From positions 372,001-436,000 of the forward strand of contig NZ_AMRV01000003.1 in NCBI RefSeq assembly GCF_000342165.1: a DNA stretch of 64,000 nt. The letters run 5' to 3'. The first letter of the stretch is position 1. Each line of letters opens with the position of its first letter. Both the position numbers and the translations under genes were made by a program. Shown here one piece after another: positions 18,068 to 26,154 of this stretch. The notes beneath the pieces were generated by a model. The model did not search any database. It had not been told where the DNA came from and saw only the letters and a list, made by a program, of their open reading frames with translations. This DNA comes from Pacificimonas flava. GTDB lineage: Bacteria > Pseudomonadota > Alphaproteobacteria > Sphingomonadales > Sphingomonadaceae.

Positions 18068-18103
18068 CGGCTCGAACTTTCCAGTTCGGGCCGTTTTCTT
18101 TTA
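18068..18103 (+). terminator. Intrinsic terminator of the CsbD gene
   Basis: A 12-bp stem (ACGGCTCGAACT with AGTTCGGGCCGT, one wobble pair) around the loop TTCC, followed by TTTTCTTTT. It also faces the convergent tadA gene. Confidence 0.92.
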
Positions 18104-18147
18104 TCGGTTACGAAAACGGAAATATGAGAGTTCTTCGAATCTCGATA

Positions 18148-18603
18148 TCAGAAGAACTTCAACGAACGCGACTTGGAGCGGCGGTCCTGGAAGAAACTTT
18201 TCAGCAGGTCCGCCGCCTCCCTTTCCCCGATGCCCGTATAAATGTCGGGACGATGATGACAGGTGCCGTGGGAAAATACGCGCGCGCCGCTGTGAACCCC
18301 GCCGCCCTTCGGATCGTCTGCCGCAAAATACAGCCGCCTGAGACGCGCATGGGAAATCGCCCCCGCACACATGGCGCAGGGCTCCAACGTCACATAGATG
18401 TCCGCTGACAGAAGGCGTTCGGAGCCGACATGCGCGGCAGCGGCACGTATGGCCAGGAGTTCCGCATGCGCGGTCGGGTCGTGCCGGCCGCGCGTTTCGT
18501 TCCCCGCCCCGGCGACGATCTCGTCATCGATGACGATCACCGCGCCAATGGGAACCTCTCCGCGTGCGGCCGCAGCCCGCGCCTGATCCAGCGCGGCCTG
18601 CAT
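18148..18603 (-). CDS. tadA: tRNA-specific adenosine deaminase
   Basis: Deaminates adenosine 34 of tRNA-Arg(ACG) to inosine, expanding wobble decoding. The 151-residue zinc enzyme shows the deaminase signature: HAELLAIRAA with zinc ligand His46 and catalytic Glu48, and PCAMCAGAI with Cys76 and Cys79. The C-terminal LKSFFQDRR is typical of TadA. The start is placed at MQAALDQARAA, close to the conserved first helix; longer in-frame versions would run into the Pmp3 gene 16 bases upstream. It is the last of three leftward genes. Confidence 0.93.
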   Translation of the reverse strand: MQAALDQARAAAARGEVPIGAVIVIDDEIVAGAGNETRGRHDPTAHAELLAIRAAAAHVGSERLLSADIYVTLEPCAMCAGAISHARLRRLYFAADDPKGGGVHSGARVFSHGTCHHRPDIYTGIGEREAADLLKSFFQDRRSKSRSLKFF

Positions 18604-18619
18604 GAAGCGGCTTTGAAGC

Positions 18620-18778
18620 TTAACGGGCGTAATTGACCCAGATGCCATGAATGACGCCCGGCACCCATCCGAGCAGCGTAAGGACCAAATTGATAATGAT
18701 GTCCGTCCCATTGCCGCGGCCGATGGCGACACCCAGCGGCGGCAGGACGACGGTCAGAATGAGTACGAGTATGCCCAT
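18620..18778 (-). CDS. YqaE/Pmp3-family membrane protein
   Basis: The product is 52 residues: MGILVLILTVVLPPLGVAIG, then the loop GRGNGTDIIINL and the second helix VLTLLGWVPGVIHGIWV ending NYAR. The PPLGV motif, the loop with N-L-x-L-T-x-L and the W-x-PG-x-IH-A/G segment identify the Pmp3/UPF0057 proteolipids, two-helix membrane proteins linked to salt and cold stress in plants, fungi and bacteria. AGGAAA lies upstream of the ATG. It sits between a repeat-bearing anchored protein and tadA on one strand, near the CsbD gene, making this a small stress-linked patch. Confidence 0.92.
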   Translation of the reverse strand: MGILVLILTVVLPPLGVAIGRGNGTDIIINLVLTLLGWVPGVIHGIWVNYAR

Positions 18779-18816
18779 TGGCGAAATTTCCTAGCGCGTG
18801 TTCCGATTCGCCACCA

Positions 18817-19104
18817 TCAACCCTCGTCGTTCGACGTTTGGATGTCGATAGTCGGCACGTTGACCTCAAGCTGGTCCCGGTCCACCGCAATGCGCGGCAC
18901 GTCCACCGTCGCCTGATCCGAACTGACCTTGATGGACCCGGTCTTCAGGGCGACCTGCGGAACGTCGCCGCCGCTAACCTCCACATTCGGTGCACGCAGA
19001 CCGCCACTGGATTCCAGCTCCAGCATGCCCGTGCCGAACAGAACCACCACGACGATAACCGCCAGCGCAACGATGCTCGCTACAGCCTTTCCGCCTCTAC
19101 CCAT
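18817..19104 (-). CDS. Membrane-anchored hypothetical protein with four short beta-strand-like repeats
   Basis: A 95-residue product with a short basic start (MGRGGK), one strong membrane helix (about 7-25, Val/Ala-rich) and a periplasmic tail of 70 residues. The tail carries four copies of a [VA]P-x-[VI]-x-[VIL] pattern: APNVEV (38-43), VPQVAL (48-53), VPRIAV (69-74) and VPTIDI (83-88). I have no named family for it. AGGAACC precedes the ATG by 7 bases. It is followed by the Pmp3 gene and diverges from hisC. A stress or envelope role is suggested only by its neighbours. Confidence 0.75.
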   Translation of the reverse strand: MGRGGKAVASIVALAVIVVVVLFGTGMLELESSGGLRAPNVEVSGGDVPQVALKTGSIKVSSDQATVDVPRIAVDRDQLEVNVPTIDIQTSNDEG

Positions 19105-19227
19105 GACCCAGGTTCCTTCTTGCGGCCATATGCGAATCGAACGCGCCCTTAGGGCGTTGGTTGCATGGCACAACATGGCTATGCGGGACCGCGAAGATCC
19201 CACCATGTTGAGACAGCGGAGTTTCGA

Positions 19228-20328
19228 ATGCCCCCGAAGATGAAACCGTGGATTGCCGAGATCGCCCCCTATGTGCCGGGCCGGTCCGGCGAAAGCGGCA
19301 CGCGCACGGTCAAGCTGTCCTCGAACGAGAACCCCCTTGGCCCCAGCCCGGCCGCCATCGAAGCGATGAAGACAGCCAGCGAAGGGGCGCACCGGTATCC
19401 GGACGCCGCCAGCCACCGGCTGCGGGACGCCATCGCGGCTGCGCACGGGCTGGAGGCGGATCGGATCGTCTGCGGAACGGGCTCCGACGAGCTTCTGCAA
19501 CTGCTTGCGCTCGCCTATGCGGGGCCGGGCGACGAAGTTCTCTACGTCCGGCGCGGGTTCATGGTGTATCCGATCGCCGCGCGGCGGGCGGGTGCGGTGC
19601 CCGTGGCAGCCCCCGATACCGACTATACCGCCGACGTCGATGCGCTGCTCGCGGCGGTGACGGAAAAGACCCGGCTCGTCTACCTCGCCAATCCGAACAA
19701 TCCGACGGGCACGGTCATCGGAAGAGAGGAGGTCGAGCGTCTGCATGCCGGCCTGCGCGAGGACGTGGTCCTCGTTCTCGACGCGGCCTATGCGGAATAT
19801 ATCGATGAGGACAGTTACGAGGATGGCATCTCGCTGGCCCGCAAGCATGCGAACGTCGTCACCACGCGCACCTTCTCGAAGATCTACGGCCTGGCCGCTG
19901 CCCGCGTGGGCTGGGCCTACGGCCATCCCGAGATCATCGACGCGCTGAACCGCATTCGCGGACCCTTCAACGTCACCAGCGAGGGGCAGGCTGCGGCAAT
20001 CGCCGCGCTGGCGGAGCAGGGCTGGGTACGGCATTGCCGCGAGGAAAACGCCCGGCTGCGCAGCCGCCTGACAGATGCGGTGGAAGCGCTAGGCAATCAT
20101 GGGCTGCGGCCGGTGCCCTCCGCCGCGAATTTCGTGCTGGTCACCTTTCCCGAGGACGGCCCGCTGACAGCGGAACATGCGAACCGCTATCTGACCGAAC
20201 GCGGCATTCTGACCCGCTGGCTGCCGAACCAGGACCTGGCGCACGCGCTGCGGATCACCGTCGGCACCGAGGAGGAGACGGAGGAGGTCATCGCCGCTCT
20301 GCAGGCCTTCACGGGTGCCGCTGGCTGA
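19228..20328 (+). CDS. hisC: Histidinol-phosphate aminotransferase (or aromatic aminotransferase of the HisC family)
   Basis: A PLP-dependent fold-type I aminotransferase of 366 residues. It shows KLSSNENPLGPSP, the YPD region (HRYPDAASHRLRDAIA), NPNNPTGT, the DAAYAEY aspartate motif and TFSKIYGLAAARVGW with PLP lysine Lys218. HisC converts imidazole-acetol phosphate to histidinol phosphate; HisC paralogues coupled to prephenate dehydrogenase often also transaminate aromatic keto acids. Its stop overlaps the tyrA start (TGATG), which favours a part in tyrosine/phenylalanine synthesis. The start is the ATG preceded by GGAG; an in-frame upstream ATG has no ribosome binding site. Confidence 0.92.
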   Translation: MPPKMKPWIAEIAPYVPGRSGESGTRTVKLSSNENPLGPSPAAIEAMKTASEGAHRYPDAASHRLRDAIAAAHGLEADRIVCGTGSDELLQLLALAYAGPGDEVLYVRRGFMVYPIAARRAGAVPVAAPDTDYTADVDALLAAVTEKTRLVYLANPNNPTGTVIGREEVERLHAGLREDVVLVLDAAYAEYIDEDSYEDGISLARKHANVVTTRTFSKIYGLAAARVGWAYGHPEIIDALNRIRGPFNVTSEGQAAAIAALAEQGWVRHCREENARLRSRLTDAVEALGNHGLRPVPSAANFVLVTFPEDGPLTAEHANRYLTERGILTRWLPNQDLAHALRITVGTEEETEEVIAALQAFTGAAG

Positions 20329-21245
20329 TGCTGCCCTTCGCACGCCTGACGATCATCGGCACCGGCCTGATCGGATCCTCGCTGGCACGCGCGGTTCGCG
20401 CCAAGATGCCGGGCGTGACGCTGACCGGCCACGACCTCGATCCCGATGTCAGGGCCCGTGCGCAGGCCCTGCAGCTGTTTGACGATATCGCGGACAGTGC
20501 CGGCGCGGCGGTAACGGATGCCGATCTTGTCATTCTGGCGGTGCCGCCCCTTGCCATGAGTGCCGTCGCGGACAGCCTGGCGGGCGACCTTCCGCCGGAT
20601 GCCGTCATCAGCGACGTCGGCTCGGTCAAGACGAGCGTACGCGATGCGCTGATGGCCGCTCTACCCGGACCGCAGAGGATCGTCCCCGCCCATCCCGTGG
20701 CGGGCACGGAGAATTCCGGGCCCGAGGCCGGCTTTGCGGAGTTGTTCGACGGGCGCTGGTGCATATTGACGCCCCCCGACGTGGCCGACCCCGTCAATGT
20801 CGAGCGCCTGGCGGAATTCTGGCGGCGCCTCGGCAGCGAGATCGAGATCATGACCGCCGAACATCACGACATGGTGCTGGCCGTCACGAGCCACCTGCCG
20901 CACCTGATCGCCTATACCATCGTCGGAACCGCCTCGGACGTCGAGGATGTGACGCGCAGCGAGGTGATTAAATATTCCGCCGGCGGCTTTCGCGATTTCA
21001 CCCGCATCGCCGCGTCCGATCCGACCATGTGGCGCGATGTCTTCCTGGCCAACAAGGATGCCGTGCTGGCCATGCTGCAGCGTTTCACGGAGGATCTGAC
21101 CGCGCTTCAGCGGGCCATTCGCTGGGATGACGGCGACACGCTGCACCGACATTTTTCAGCGACGCGCGACACACGGCGGCGCGTCATCGACGCAGGTCAG
21201 GACACGGCGGCTCCTGACTTCGGACGAGGCCCCCGCTCGGCGTAG
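20328..21245 (+). CDS. Prephenate/arogenate dehydrogenase
   Basis: Oxidative decarboxylation in tyrosine synthesis, using NAD(P). The 305-residue protein begins with a Rossmann motif (LTIIGTGLIGSSLARAV) and contains ISDVGSVKTSV, AHPVAGTENSGPEAG with the catalytic His, and HHDMVLAVTSHLPHLIAY in the helical dimer domain. No chorismate mutase or ACT domain is present, so it is the monofunctional TyrA/TyrC type. The start is the ATG in the TGATG overlap with hisC. Its 3' end overlaps the convergent DUF2125 gene by 62 bases. Prephenate versus arogenate preference cannot be told. Confidence 0.94.
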   Translation: MLPFARLTIIGTGLIGSSLARAVRAKMPGVTLTGHDLDPDVRARAQALQLFDDIADSAGAAVTDADLVILAVPPLAMSAVADSLAGDLPPDAVISDVGSVKTSVRDALMAALPGPQRIVPAHPVAGTENSGPEAGFAELFDGRWCILTPPDVADPVNVERLAEFWRRLGSEIEIMTAEHHDMVLAVTSHLPHLIAYTIVGTASDVEDVTRSEVIKYSAGGFRDFTRIAASDPTMWRDVFLANKDAVLAMLQRFTEDLTALQRAIRWDDGDTLHRHFSATRDTRRRVIDAGQDTAAPDFGRGPRSA

Positions 21246-22149
21246 GCCGCTCGCGCAGGGCCGGCGCGGACAGGGTTCCGGTCAGCGCGAATTCGGCCGG
21301 CCGGCGGCGGCGATACTCCGCGCCGGGATGCGGACCGCCGCCCAGCAGCCACTGCGCCGTTTCGGGGCAGTCCGTCGTCAGCGTGCCCGCCAGGGCCATC
21401 TCCCCGCCCGGCAGCGGGGCAAGAGTGGCATCGACGCCGGCGAAGGCTTCGCCGTCCGCGCCGGAGAGGGTGCCGCCCTCGATCTCGACCGTGCCGCCGC
21501 TGCGCCATGCCGGCAGGCTGGTCAGCGGCGCGTCGGCGTTAATGCGGATGGGCAGCGACAGCGCGACGACGGCGTCGCCGTCGAAATGCGCGGTTCCGGC
21601 CAGCCGCGCCTCCGCCTGGCCCGGCGGGGTCGGCCCTGCTGCCGCGGTCGCGTTCGGCGTCTCCCGAAAATGCAACTCCGCCCCCTCGACGCGCAAAGGG
21701 CCGCTCCACCGCGGCGATGTGAGGCTGGCGGTCTGGGCAATCATGGAGAGGCGCGCGATCTGCCCGGCAGAGACGCGGAGGCTACCCGCGGCGCGCGGCG
21801 CGGTGACGGCCAGCATGTCGGGAACCAGACCGGGGGCGCTGACATCCGCCTGAATATCGGTGAACGTCCCGACGAACAGCGAGCCGTTCAGCGGGCCACG
21901 GTCGATCTCCGTCCGCCCCGCATTCAGCGCGAGTGCGAGTGCCCCCCCGCCCCGGTTCAACGATGCGGCGGGCAGGTTGGCAGCGATGCGGTAGGGAAAG
22001 CCGCTCATCTGCGGCCGTGTGCCAAGCTGGGCCTCCACCGCAGAGGCAGCGGCATCCGCCTCTGCGCGCCAATAGCCATAATAGGCGGCAAGCGCGATCA
22101 GCAGGGGCGCGAGGACGAACAGGAAGGGACGCACGGCTTTCAGGGTCAC
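21184..22149 (-). CDS. DUF2125 family membrane-anchored protein
   Basis: A 321-residue protein with one N-terminal membrane helix (about 7-25) and a large periplasmic domain rich in beta strands. The start (MTLKAVRPFLFVLAPLLIAL, then GYWRAEADAA) and the GFPYRI motif at about 50 match DUF2125, an alphaproteobacterial family of unknown function. It is the last gene of the ftsE-ftsX-ydcF-plsC run, coupled to plsC by ATGA. An envelope role fits the company it keeps but is an inference. The last 20 codons overlap the 3' end of the prephenate dehydrogenase gene on the other strand. Confidence 0.8.
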   Translation of the reverse strand: MTLKAVRPFLFVLAPLLIALAAYYGYWRAEADAAASAVEAQLGTRPQMSGFPYRIAANLPAASLNRGGGALALALNAGRTEIDRGPLNGSLFVGTFTDIQADVSAPGLVPDMLAVTAPRAAGSLRVSAGQIARLSMIAQTASLTSPRWSGPLRVEGAELHFRETPNATAAAGPTPPGQAEARLAGTAHFDGDAVVALSLPIRINADAPLTSLPAWRSGGTVEIEGGTLSGADGEAFAGVDATLAPLPGGEMALAGTLTTDCPETAQWLLGGGPHPGAEYRRRRPAEFALTGTLSAPALRERPTPSGGLVRSQEPPCPDLRR

Positions 22150-22847
22150 GGCGCCGTTGTCCCTGCCGTTTGCCCGTTGATGGCTGCGTGCAGCCGGGCC
22201 TCGAACTCATCCCGCGGCAGGCCGGCGGGGATGACGGGCATAACCTTCAGCCGGACCGTCCCGGGCCGTTTCAGACCCTTGCGCGGCCACACATGTGCAC
22301 TGTTCAGCGACACCGGGACCACCGGCAGTTTCAGAAGACGGTAAAGGCCGGCAACGCCCGGTCGCAGCGGCGGCGCCTGATGGGCCTCCGCGCGCGATCC
22401 CTCCGGAAATATGACGATCTCCCGATCCTCCTCCACAGCGCGGGCGGCGGCATTCAGCATGCTGCGCATGGCGGACGATTTCGCCTCCCGGTCCACGAAG
22501 ATCGAGCCATGCCGGGTGACGACCCAGCCCCACACGGGAATGCGTGACAGTTCGCGCTTCATGACGACGGCGGCGCTGGGAAAGATCGCCGGCAGCAGCA
22601 TCGCTTCGTAAAAGGATTCGTGTTTCGGCGCGACGATGACGCCCCCGCCGGAGGGCAGGGTCCCGTCCACCTGCAAGCGGATGCCGAGGAAGACCCGCGT
22701 GCAGATCTGCACGTAGCGAGACCAGATATGCGCCCCGGCCCGCGCCTGACGCGGCGATATGAGCGCCATGACGGCGACGCCAAGAACGAGTACGATGCTG
22801 CCGAGATAGAAGGCCAGCTGGAACAGGATATTGCGGAGGAGGATCAC
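22146..22847 (-). CDS. plsC: 1-acyl-sn-glycerol-3-phosphate acyltransferase
   Basis: Transfers an acyl chain to lysophosphatidic acid to make phosphatidic acid at the inner membrane. The 233-residue protein has an N-terminal membrane helix (about 5-30), the acyltransferase box as PKHESFYE (His76 and Glu81, the HX4E variant of HX4D seen in many proteobacterial PlsC) and the substrate-binding FPEGSR motif followed by RPGVAGL and PVVPVSLNS. It overlaps ydcF upstream and DUF2125 downstream, both by ATGA. Confidence 0.92.
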   Translation of the reverse strand: MILLRNILFQLAFYLGSIVLVLGVAVMALISPRQARAGAHIWSRYVQICTRVFLGIRLQVDGTLPSGGGVIVAPKHESFYEAMLLPAIFPSAAVVMKRELSRIPVWGWVVTRHGSIFVDREAKSSAMRSMLNAAARAVEEDREIVIFPEGSRAEAHQAPPLRPGVAGLYRLLKLPVVPVSLNSAHVWPRKGLKRPGTVRLKVMPVIPAGLPRDEFEARLHAAINGQTAGTTAP

Positions 22848-23392
22848 GCGGCGCCGCCTACAGCGCTTTGCCCCAGCCTGGCCAGCAGCTTTGAATATTC
22901 CAGTGCATAGGACAGGGTGTTTCCCGTCGGCGGCACGGCATCCGCGACCAGTTCGACACTCTCCGGCAGGCGCAGGCGAATTTCGACGAGAGCGCGGCGC
23001 ATATGATCGGCGGCTGTGACAACGCGCAGGCTGTCATAGCCGCGCTGGCCGGCCCAATTGGCAATCTCCGCCCCGTTACCCCGCGTATCCTCGGCAAACT
23101 TGCCGAGGTCGATGCAGCAGGCGAACACACGCTCGTCGATGCGGAGCTCCGCGGCGAGATCCTCCGGCCTTACTTCCCGCGCGACGCCCGACACGAGCAA
23201 CCGGTCGGCGCCGCGATGGGCCAGCACCTCGACGCCCCGCGCCAGGCGTCCGGGCCCGCCGGTCAGCACGACGATGCCGTCGGTGTGAATATCGGTGCTC
23301 GCCGCCCCCGGCATGGCCAGCAGAAACCACACGAACCCCGCCAGCCAAAGAAGCGGCAGCAGCAGAAGCAGCTTGGCAAGCGTGCGGATCAT
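22844..23392 (-). CDS. YdcF/DUF218 family envelope protein
   Basis: The 182-residue protein has an N-terminal membrane helix (about 6-27) and a DUF218 domain. Family signatures are DGIVVLTGGPGRLARGVEVL near the start, RLLVSGVA, the Asn-rich region (TRGNGAEIANWA) and LRVVTAADHMRRALVE. DUF218 proteins such as YdcF, ElyC and SanA are linked to envelope integrity and peptidoglycan precursor metabolism, but no activity is settled. It starts at the ATG that overlaps the ftsX stop (ATGA) and ends overlapping the plsC start. Confidence 0.88.
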   Translation of the reverse strand: MIRTLAKLLLLLPLLWLAGFVWFLLAMPGAASTDIHTDGIVVLTGGPGRLARGVEVLAHRGADRLLVSGVAREVRPEDLAAELRIDERVFACCIDLGKFAEDTRGNGAEIANWAGQRGYDSLRVVTAADHMRRALVEIRLRLPESVELVADAVPPTGNTLSYALEYSKLLARLGQSAVGGAA

Positions 23393-24279
23393 AGCGAATG
23401 CCTGAGTGCCCGCTCCACCGTGAGGCGGCTTGTGTAGAGCGCGAGGGCCACCGCCCCGACGGGAACGAGCAGCAGGGCTGCCCAGCCCCACAGGGGTAAA
23501 TAGCTGGCGGAGACGAGGCCGCTGCCGATATTGGCGAGCAGGCGGCCGACCAGAAGGATGACGGCCACGGCCAGGAGGAACCCGGTGGTCGCCCCGATCA
23601 GTGCCGTTCTGGCCAGCCGGTACTGGAAAAGGGCAGCAACGCTGCTGTCCTCCGCCCCCATCAGGTGCAGAACGGCGATGGATTCGTGGTGGCGGCTCAG
23701 GCCCGCGCGCGTTCCCAGCACGACGATGGCGGCGGTCGCGGCGGCCAGCAGCACCGCGGCCAGAAGCGCGATCCCCGCCAGCACGGCGGCAAGGGTCCCG
23801 ATGGGGGCGAACCAGCGCGCATGATCGTCGATGACCGCGCCGGGGGACAGCGCGCGCACCCGCCGTTCCAGCCGGTCTAGGTCCGCGCCGCGATCCAGCC
23901 GCGCATCGATCATCGCCGGCATGGGTAGCGTATCGCCAAGGTCCGCGCCGCCGAGCCAGGGTTCGAGCAACCGGTTCAATTCGGCCTCAGCCAGAACGCG
24001 AACGCCGGAAACCTGCCCGTCCGAGCGTAGCATGGCGGCAACGGCATCGCGCTGGCGCGGCAGAAGATCGGGGTTCGGCTCCACGATCTGCACCGTGATC
24101 TCGCCGCGAAAATCACGCCCCAGCGCGCCGACGCCGCTGCCAAGCCCGATGCCCGCCGCAACGCCGAGGGTCGCAAGAAAAACCATTAGCGCCACGATCC
24201 ACGGCAGCGCCGTGCGCGCCGCCCGTTCGCGCGGAAGGTAGCGATAGCGCTCGGCCCGCGGCTGCAGGAACGAATTCAT
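23389..24279 (-). CDS. ftsX: Cell division protein FtsX
   Basis: Membrane half of the FtsEX ABC-type complex that activates septal peptidoglycan hydrolases. The 296 residues show a cytoplasmic tail, helix 1 (about 26-48), an extracytoplasmic domain (about 50-165: [12 protein letters not shown]), and three C-terminal helices within the FtsX permease domain (about 168-290, with [19 protein letters not shown] matching the conserved cytoplasmic coupling region). It overlaps ftsE by ATGA, as expected for obligate partners. The protein is divergent, as alphaproteobacterial FtsX usually is. Confidence 0.9.
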   Translation of the reverse strand: MNSFLQPRAERYRYLPRERAARTALPWIVALMVFLATLGVAAGIGLGSGVGALGRDFRGEITVQIVEPNPDLLPRQRDAVAAMLRSDGQVSGVRVLAEAELNRLLEPWLGGADLGDTLPMPAMIDARLDRGADLDRLERRVRALSPGAVIDDHARWFAPIGTLAAVLAGIALLAAVLLAAATAAIVVLGTRAGLSRHHESIAVLHLMGAEDSSVAALFQYRLARTALIGATTGFLLAVAVILLVGRLLANIGSGLVSASYLPLWGWAALLLVPVGAVALALYTSRLTVERALRHSL

Positions 24280-25004
24280 CGCGCAGCGCCGGCCGCGCGC
24301 GTTTCGGGCGGGGCGGGCGGGTTGCGCAAGGCACCGACTGGATCGGCGATCTCTCCCCGGTCCAGCTTCATGATCGTCGCCGCCGGAACCTTGGGCAACA
24401 ATTGCAGGGCGTGCGTCGCAACAACCACGGTCGTGCCCAGCCGGTTCAGTTCATGGAACAGGTGCAAAAGCCGGCCGGCCATCTCCGGATCGACATTGCC
24501 GGTCGGCTCGTCCGCCAGCAGCAGGTCGGGCCGGGCGATGACGGCGCGTGCGATGGCGAGTCGCTGCTGCTCCCCCCCGGACAGCGTGCGCGGCCGGGCA
24601 TCGCGGCGACGGGCAAGCCCCACCCAGTCCAGCAGCTCCTCGACATGCGCGGCGACCTCCGCTTCCGCAACGCCGCCGATACGCAGCGGCAGCGCGACAT
24701 TGTCGAACGCCGACAGATGATCGAGCAGCCGGAAATCTTGGAACACGACACCGATCCGCCGGCGCAGGGCGGGTAGTTTCGTGCGCGGCGCCGCGCCGAT
24801 ATTCTCACCGAACAGGGTGAAGCGGCCGCGGGTCGGGCGCCGGTCGAGGTAAAGCAGCTTCAAAAGCGAAGTCTTGCCAGCCCCCGACGGCCCGACCAGA
24901 AACAGAAACGCGCCGGGATCGAGGCGAAAGCTGATATCGCGCAGCACCTCCGCATCGGTGCCATAGCGAAGCCCGACATTCTCGAAACGCGCCAGCGGTT
25001 CCAT
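24276..25004 (-). CDS. ftsE: Cell division ATP-binding protein FtsE
   Basis: ATPase partner of FtsX. The 242-residue ABC domain has Walker [10 protein letters not shown] (Lys44), the Q-loop [16 protein letters not shown], the signature [14 protein letters not shown], Walker [13 protein letters not shown] and the switch His in VVATH. The FQDFRLL and DEPTGN forms are characteristic of FtsE among ABC proteins. The start is the ATG that overlaps the cysK stop by one base (TGATG); an in-frame extension further upstream lies inside cysK and is rejected. Confidence 0.95.
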   Translation of the reverse strand: MEPLARFENVGLRYGTDAEVLRDISFRLDPGAFLFLVGPSGAGKTSLLKLLYLDRRPTRGRFTLFGENIGAAPRTKLPALRRRIGVVFQDFRLLDHLSAFDNVALPLRIGGVAEAEVAAHVEELLDWVGLARRRDARPRTLSGGEQQRLAIARAVIARPDLLLADEPTGNVDPEMAGRLLHLFHELNRLGTTVVVATHALQLLPKVPAATIMKLDRGEIADPVGALRNPPAPPETRAAGAAR

Positions 25005-26014
25005 CAGTGCGGCTTTCGAAGCCCCGTTGGAACCGGCAGGCCCTTTTCGGCCAGCCAGTCGGGATTCCACAATGTAGAAAGATAGCGGAAGCCGCTGTCG
25101 CAGAGGATCGTCACAATGACGGAGCCTTTGCCGAGCCGCTCGGCCAGGCGTTCGGCACCGACCGCGTTGATGCCGGAAGAGAGGCCGAGACACAGACCCT
25201 GGCCGGTATTGAGTTCCTGCACCGCCAGCGCGGCCTCCTCATCGGAAACGCGAAACTGCGTGTCGATGGGCGCGCCCTCCAGATTGCCGGTGATGCGGCC
25301 CTGGCCGATCCCCTCAGCAACGGACGACCCCTCCGCCTTCAACTCGCCGCAGGCATAATAATTGTAGAGCGCCGCGCCGAACGGATCGGTGAGGGCGATG
25401 ATCACGTCCCCGGAACGCTGTTTCAGGCCGATGCCCGTGCCGGCGATGGTTCCACCGGTACCGGCCGCGCAGGTGAACCCGTCGATGCGGCCATCGAGCG
25501 CGTCCCATATCTCCGCCGCCGTTCCGTCGATATGCGCCTGCCGGTTCGCCTGATTGTCGAACTGATCGGCCCACATCGCATTGTCCATCTCCTCGGCAAT
25601 GCGGCGGCTGCGATGAACGAAATGTTCGGGGTCCGCATATTTCGTCGGCGGCACCAGCACCAGGTCCGCACCGAGTGCGCGAAGGGTCTGCATCTTCTCC
25701 GCCGACTGATTGTTCGGCATGACGATGACGGTGCGGTAGCCCTTCGCATTCGCGACGGTAGCGATGCCGATTCCCGTATTGCCCGCAGTGCCCTCCACGA
25801 CCGTTCCGCCGGGCCGCAGGCGTCCGTCCCGCTCCGCCGCCTCGATCATCCACAGCGCCGCCCGGTCCTTGACGGAGCCGCCCGGATTTTCGAATTCGCA
25901 CTTGCCGTAGATGTCGCAGCCGGTGCGTTCCGACGCGGCCGTCAGGCGTACGAGCCGCGTGCCGCCGATCAGGCCGAGAGTTCCCGGCTGCGGGGGGCGA
26001 GAGGGTGCCGTCAT
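25004..26014 (-). CDS. cysK: Cysteine synthase A (O-acetylserine sulfhydrylase)
   Basis: PLP enzyme making cysteine from O-acetylserine and sulfide. The 336-residue protein shows the PLP lysine in FENPGGSVKDRAA (Lys49 from the chosen start), the TAGNTGIGIA phosphate loop, GTGGTIAGTG, and LGLSSGINAVGA. It is somewhat longer than typical CysK at its C-terminus. I place the start at MTAPSRPPQPG; an ATG nine codons earlier is possible, as neither has a clear ribosome binding site. Its stop overlaps ftsE, so sulfur assimilation and division genes share a transcript. Cystathionine beta-synthase-like activity is a less likely alternative. Confidence 0.92.
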   Translation of the reverse strand: MTAPSRPPQPGTLGLIGGTRLVRLTAASERTGCDIYGKCEFENPGGSVKDRAALWMIEAAERDGRLRPGGTVVEGTAGNTGIGIATVANAKGYRTVIVMPNNQSAEKMQTLRALGADLVLVPPTKYADPEHFVHRSRRIAEEMDNAMWADQFDNQANRQAHIDGTAAEIWDALDGRIDGFTCAAGTGGTIAGTGIGLKQRSGDVIIALTDPFGAALYNYYACGELKAEGSSVAEGIGQGRITGNLEGAPIDTQFRVSDEEAALAVQELNTGQGLCLGLSSGINAVGAERLAERLGKGSVIVTILCDSGFRYLSTLWNPDWLAEKGLPVPTGLRKPH

Positions 26015-26154
26015 TCCATCGGCTCTTAGGGTTTGCCCCATCGGCTGGCAATCGCGGGGTCATGCGCCGCACCCTGCACATATCGGTGAGATTTCATCGA
26101 TCGCCTACCGTACAGCCGCTTGTGCGACCGGTCGTCCTCGCCCTATCAGACGGC

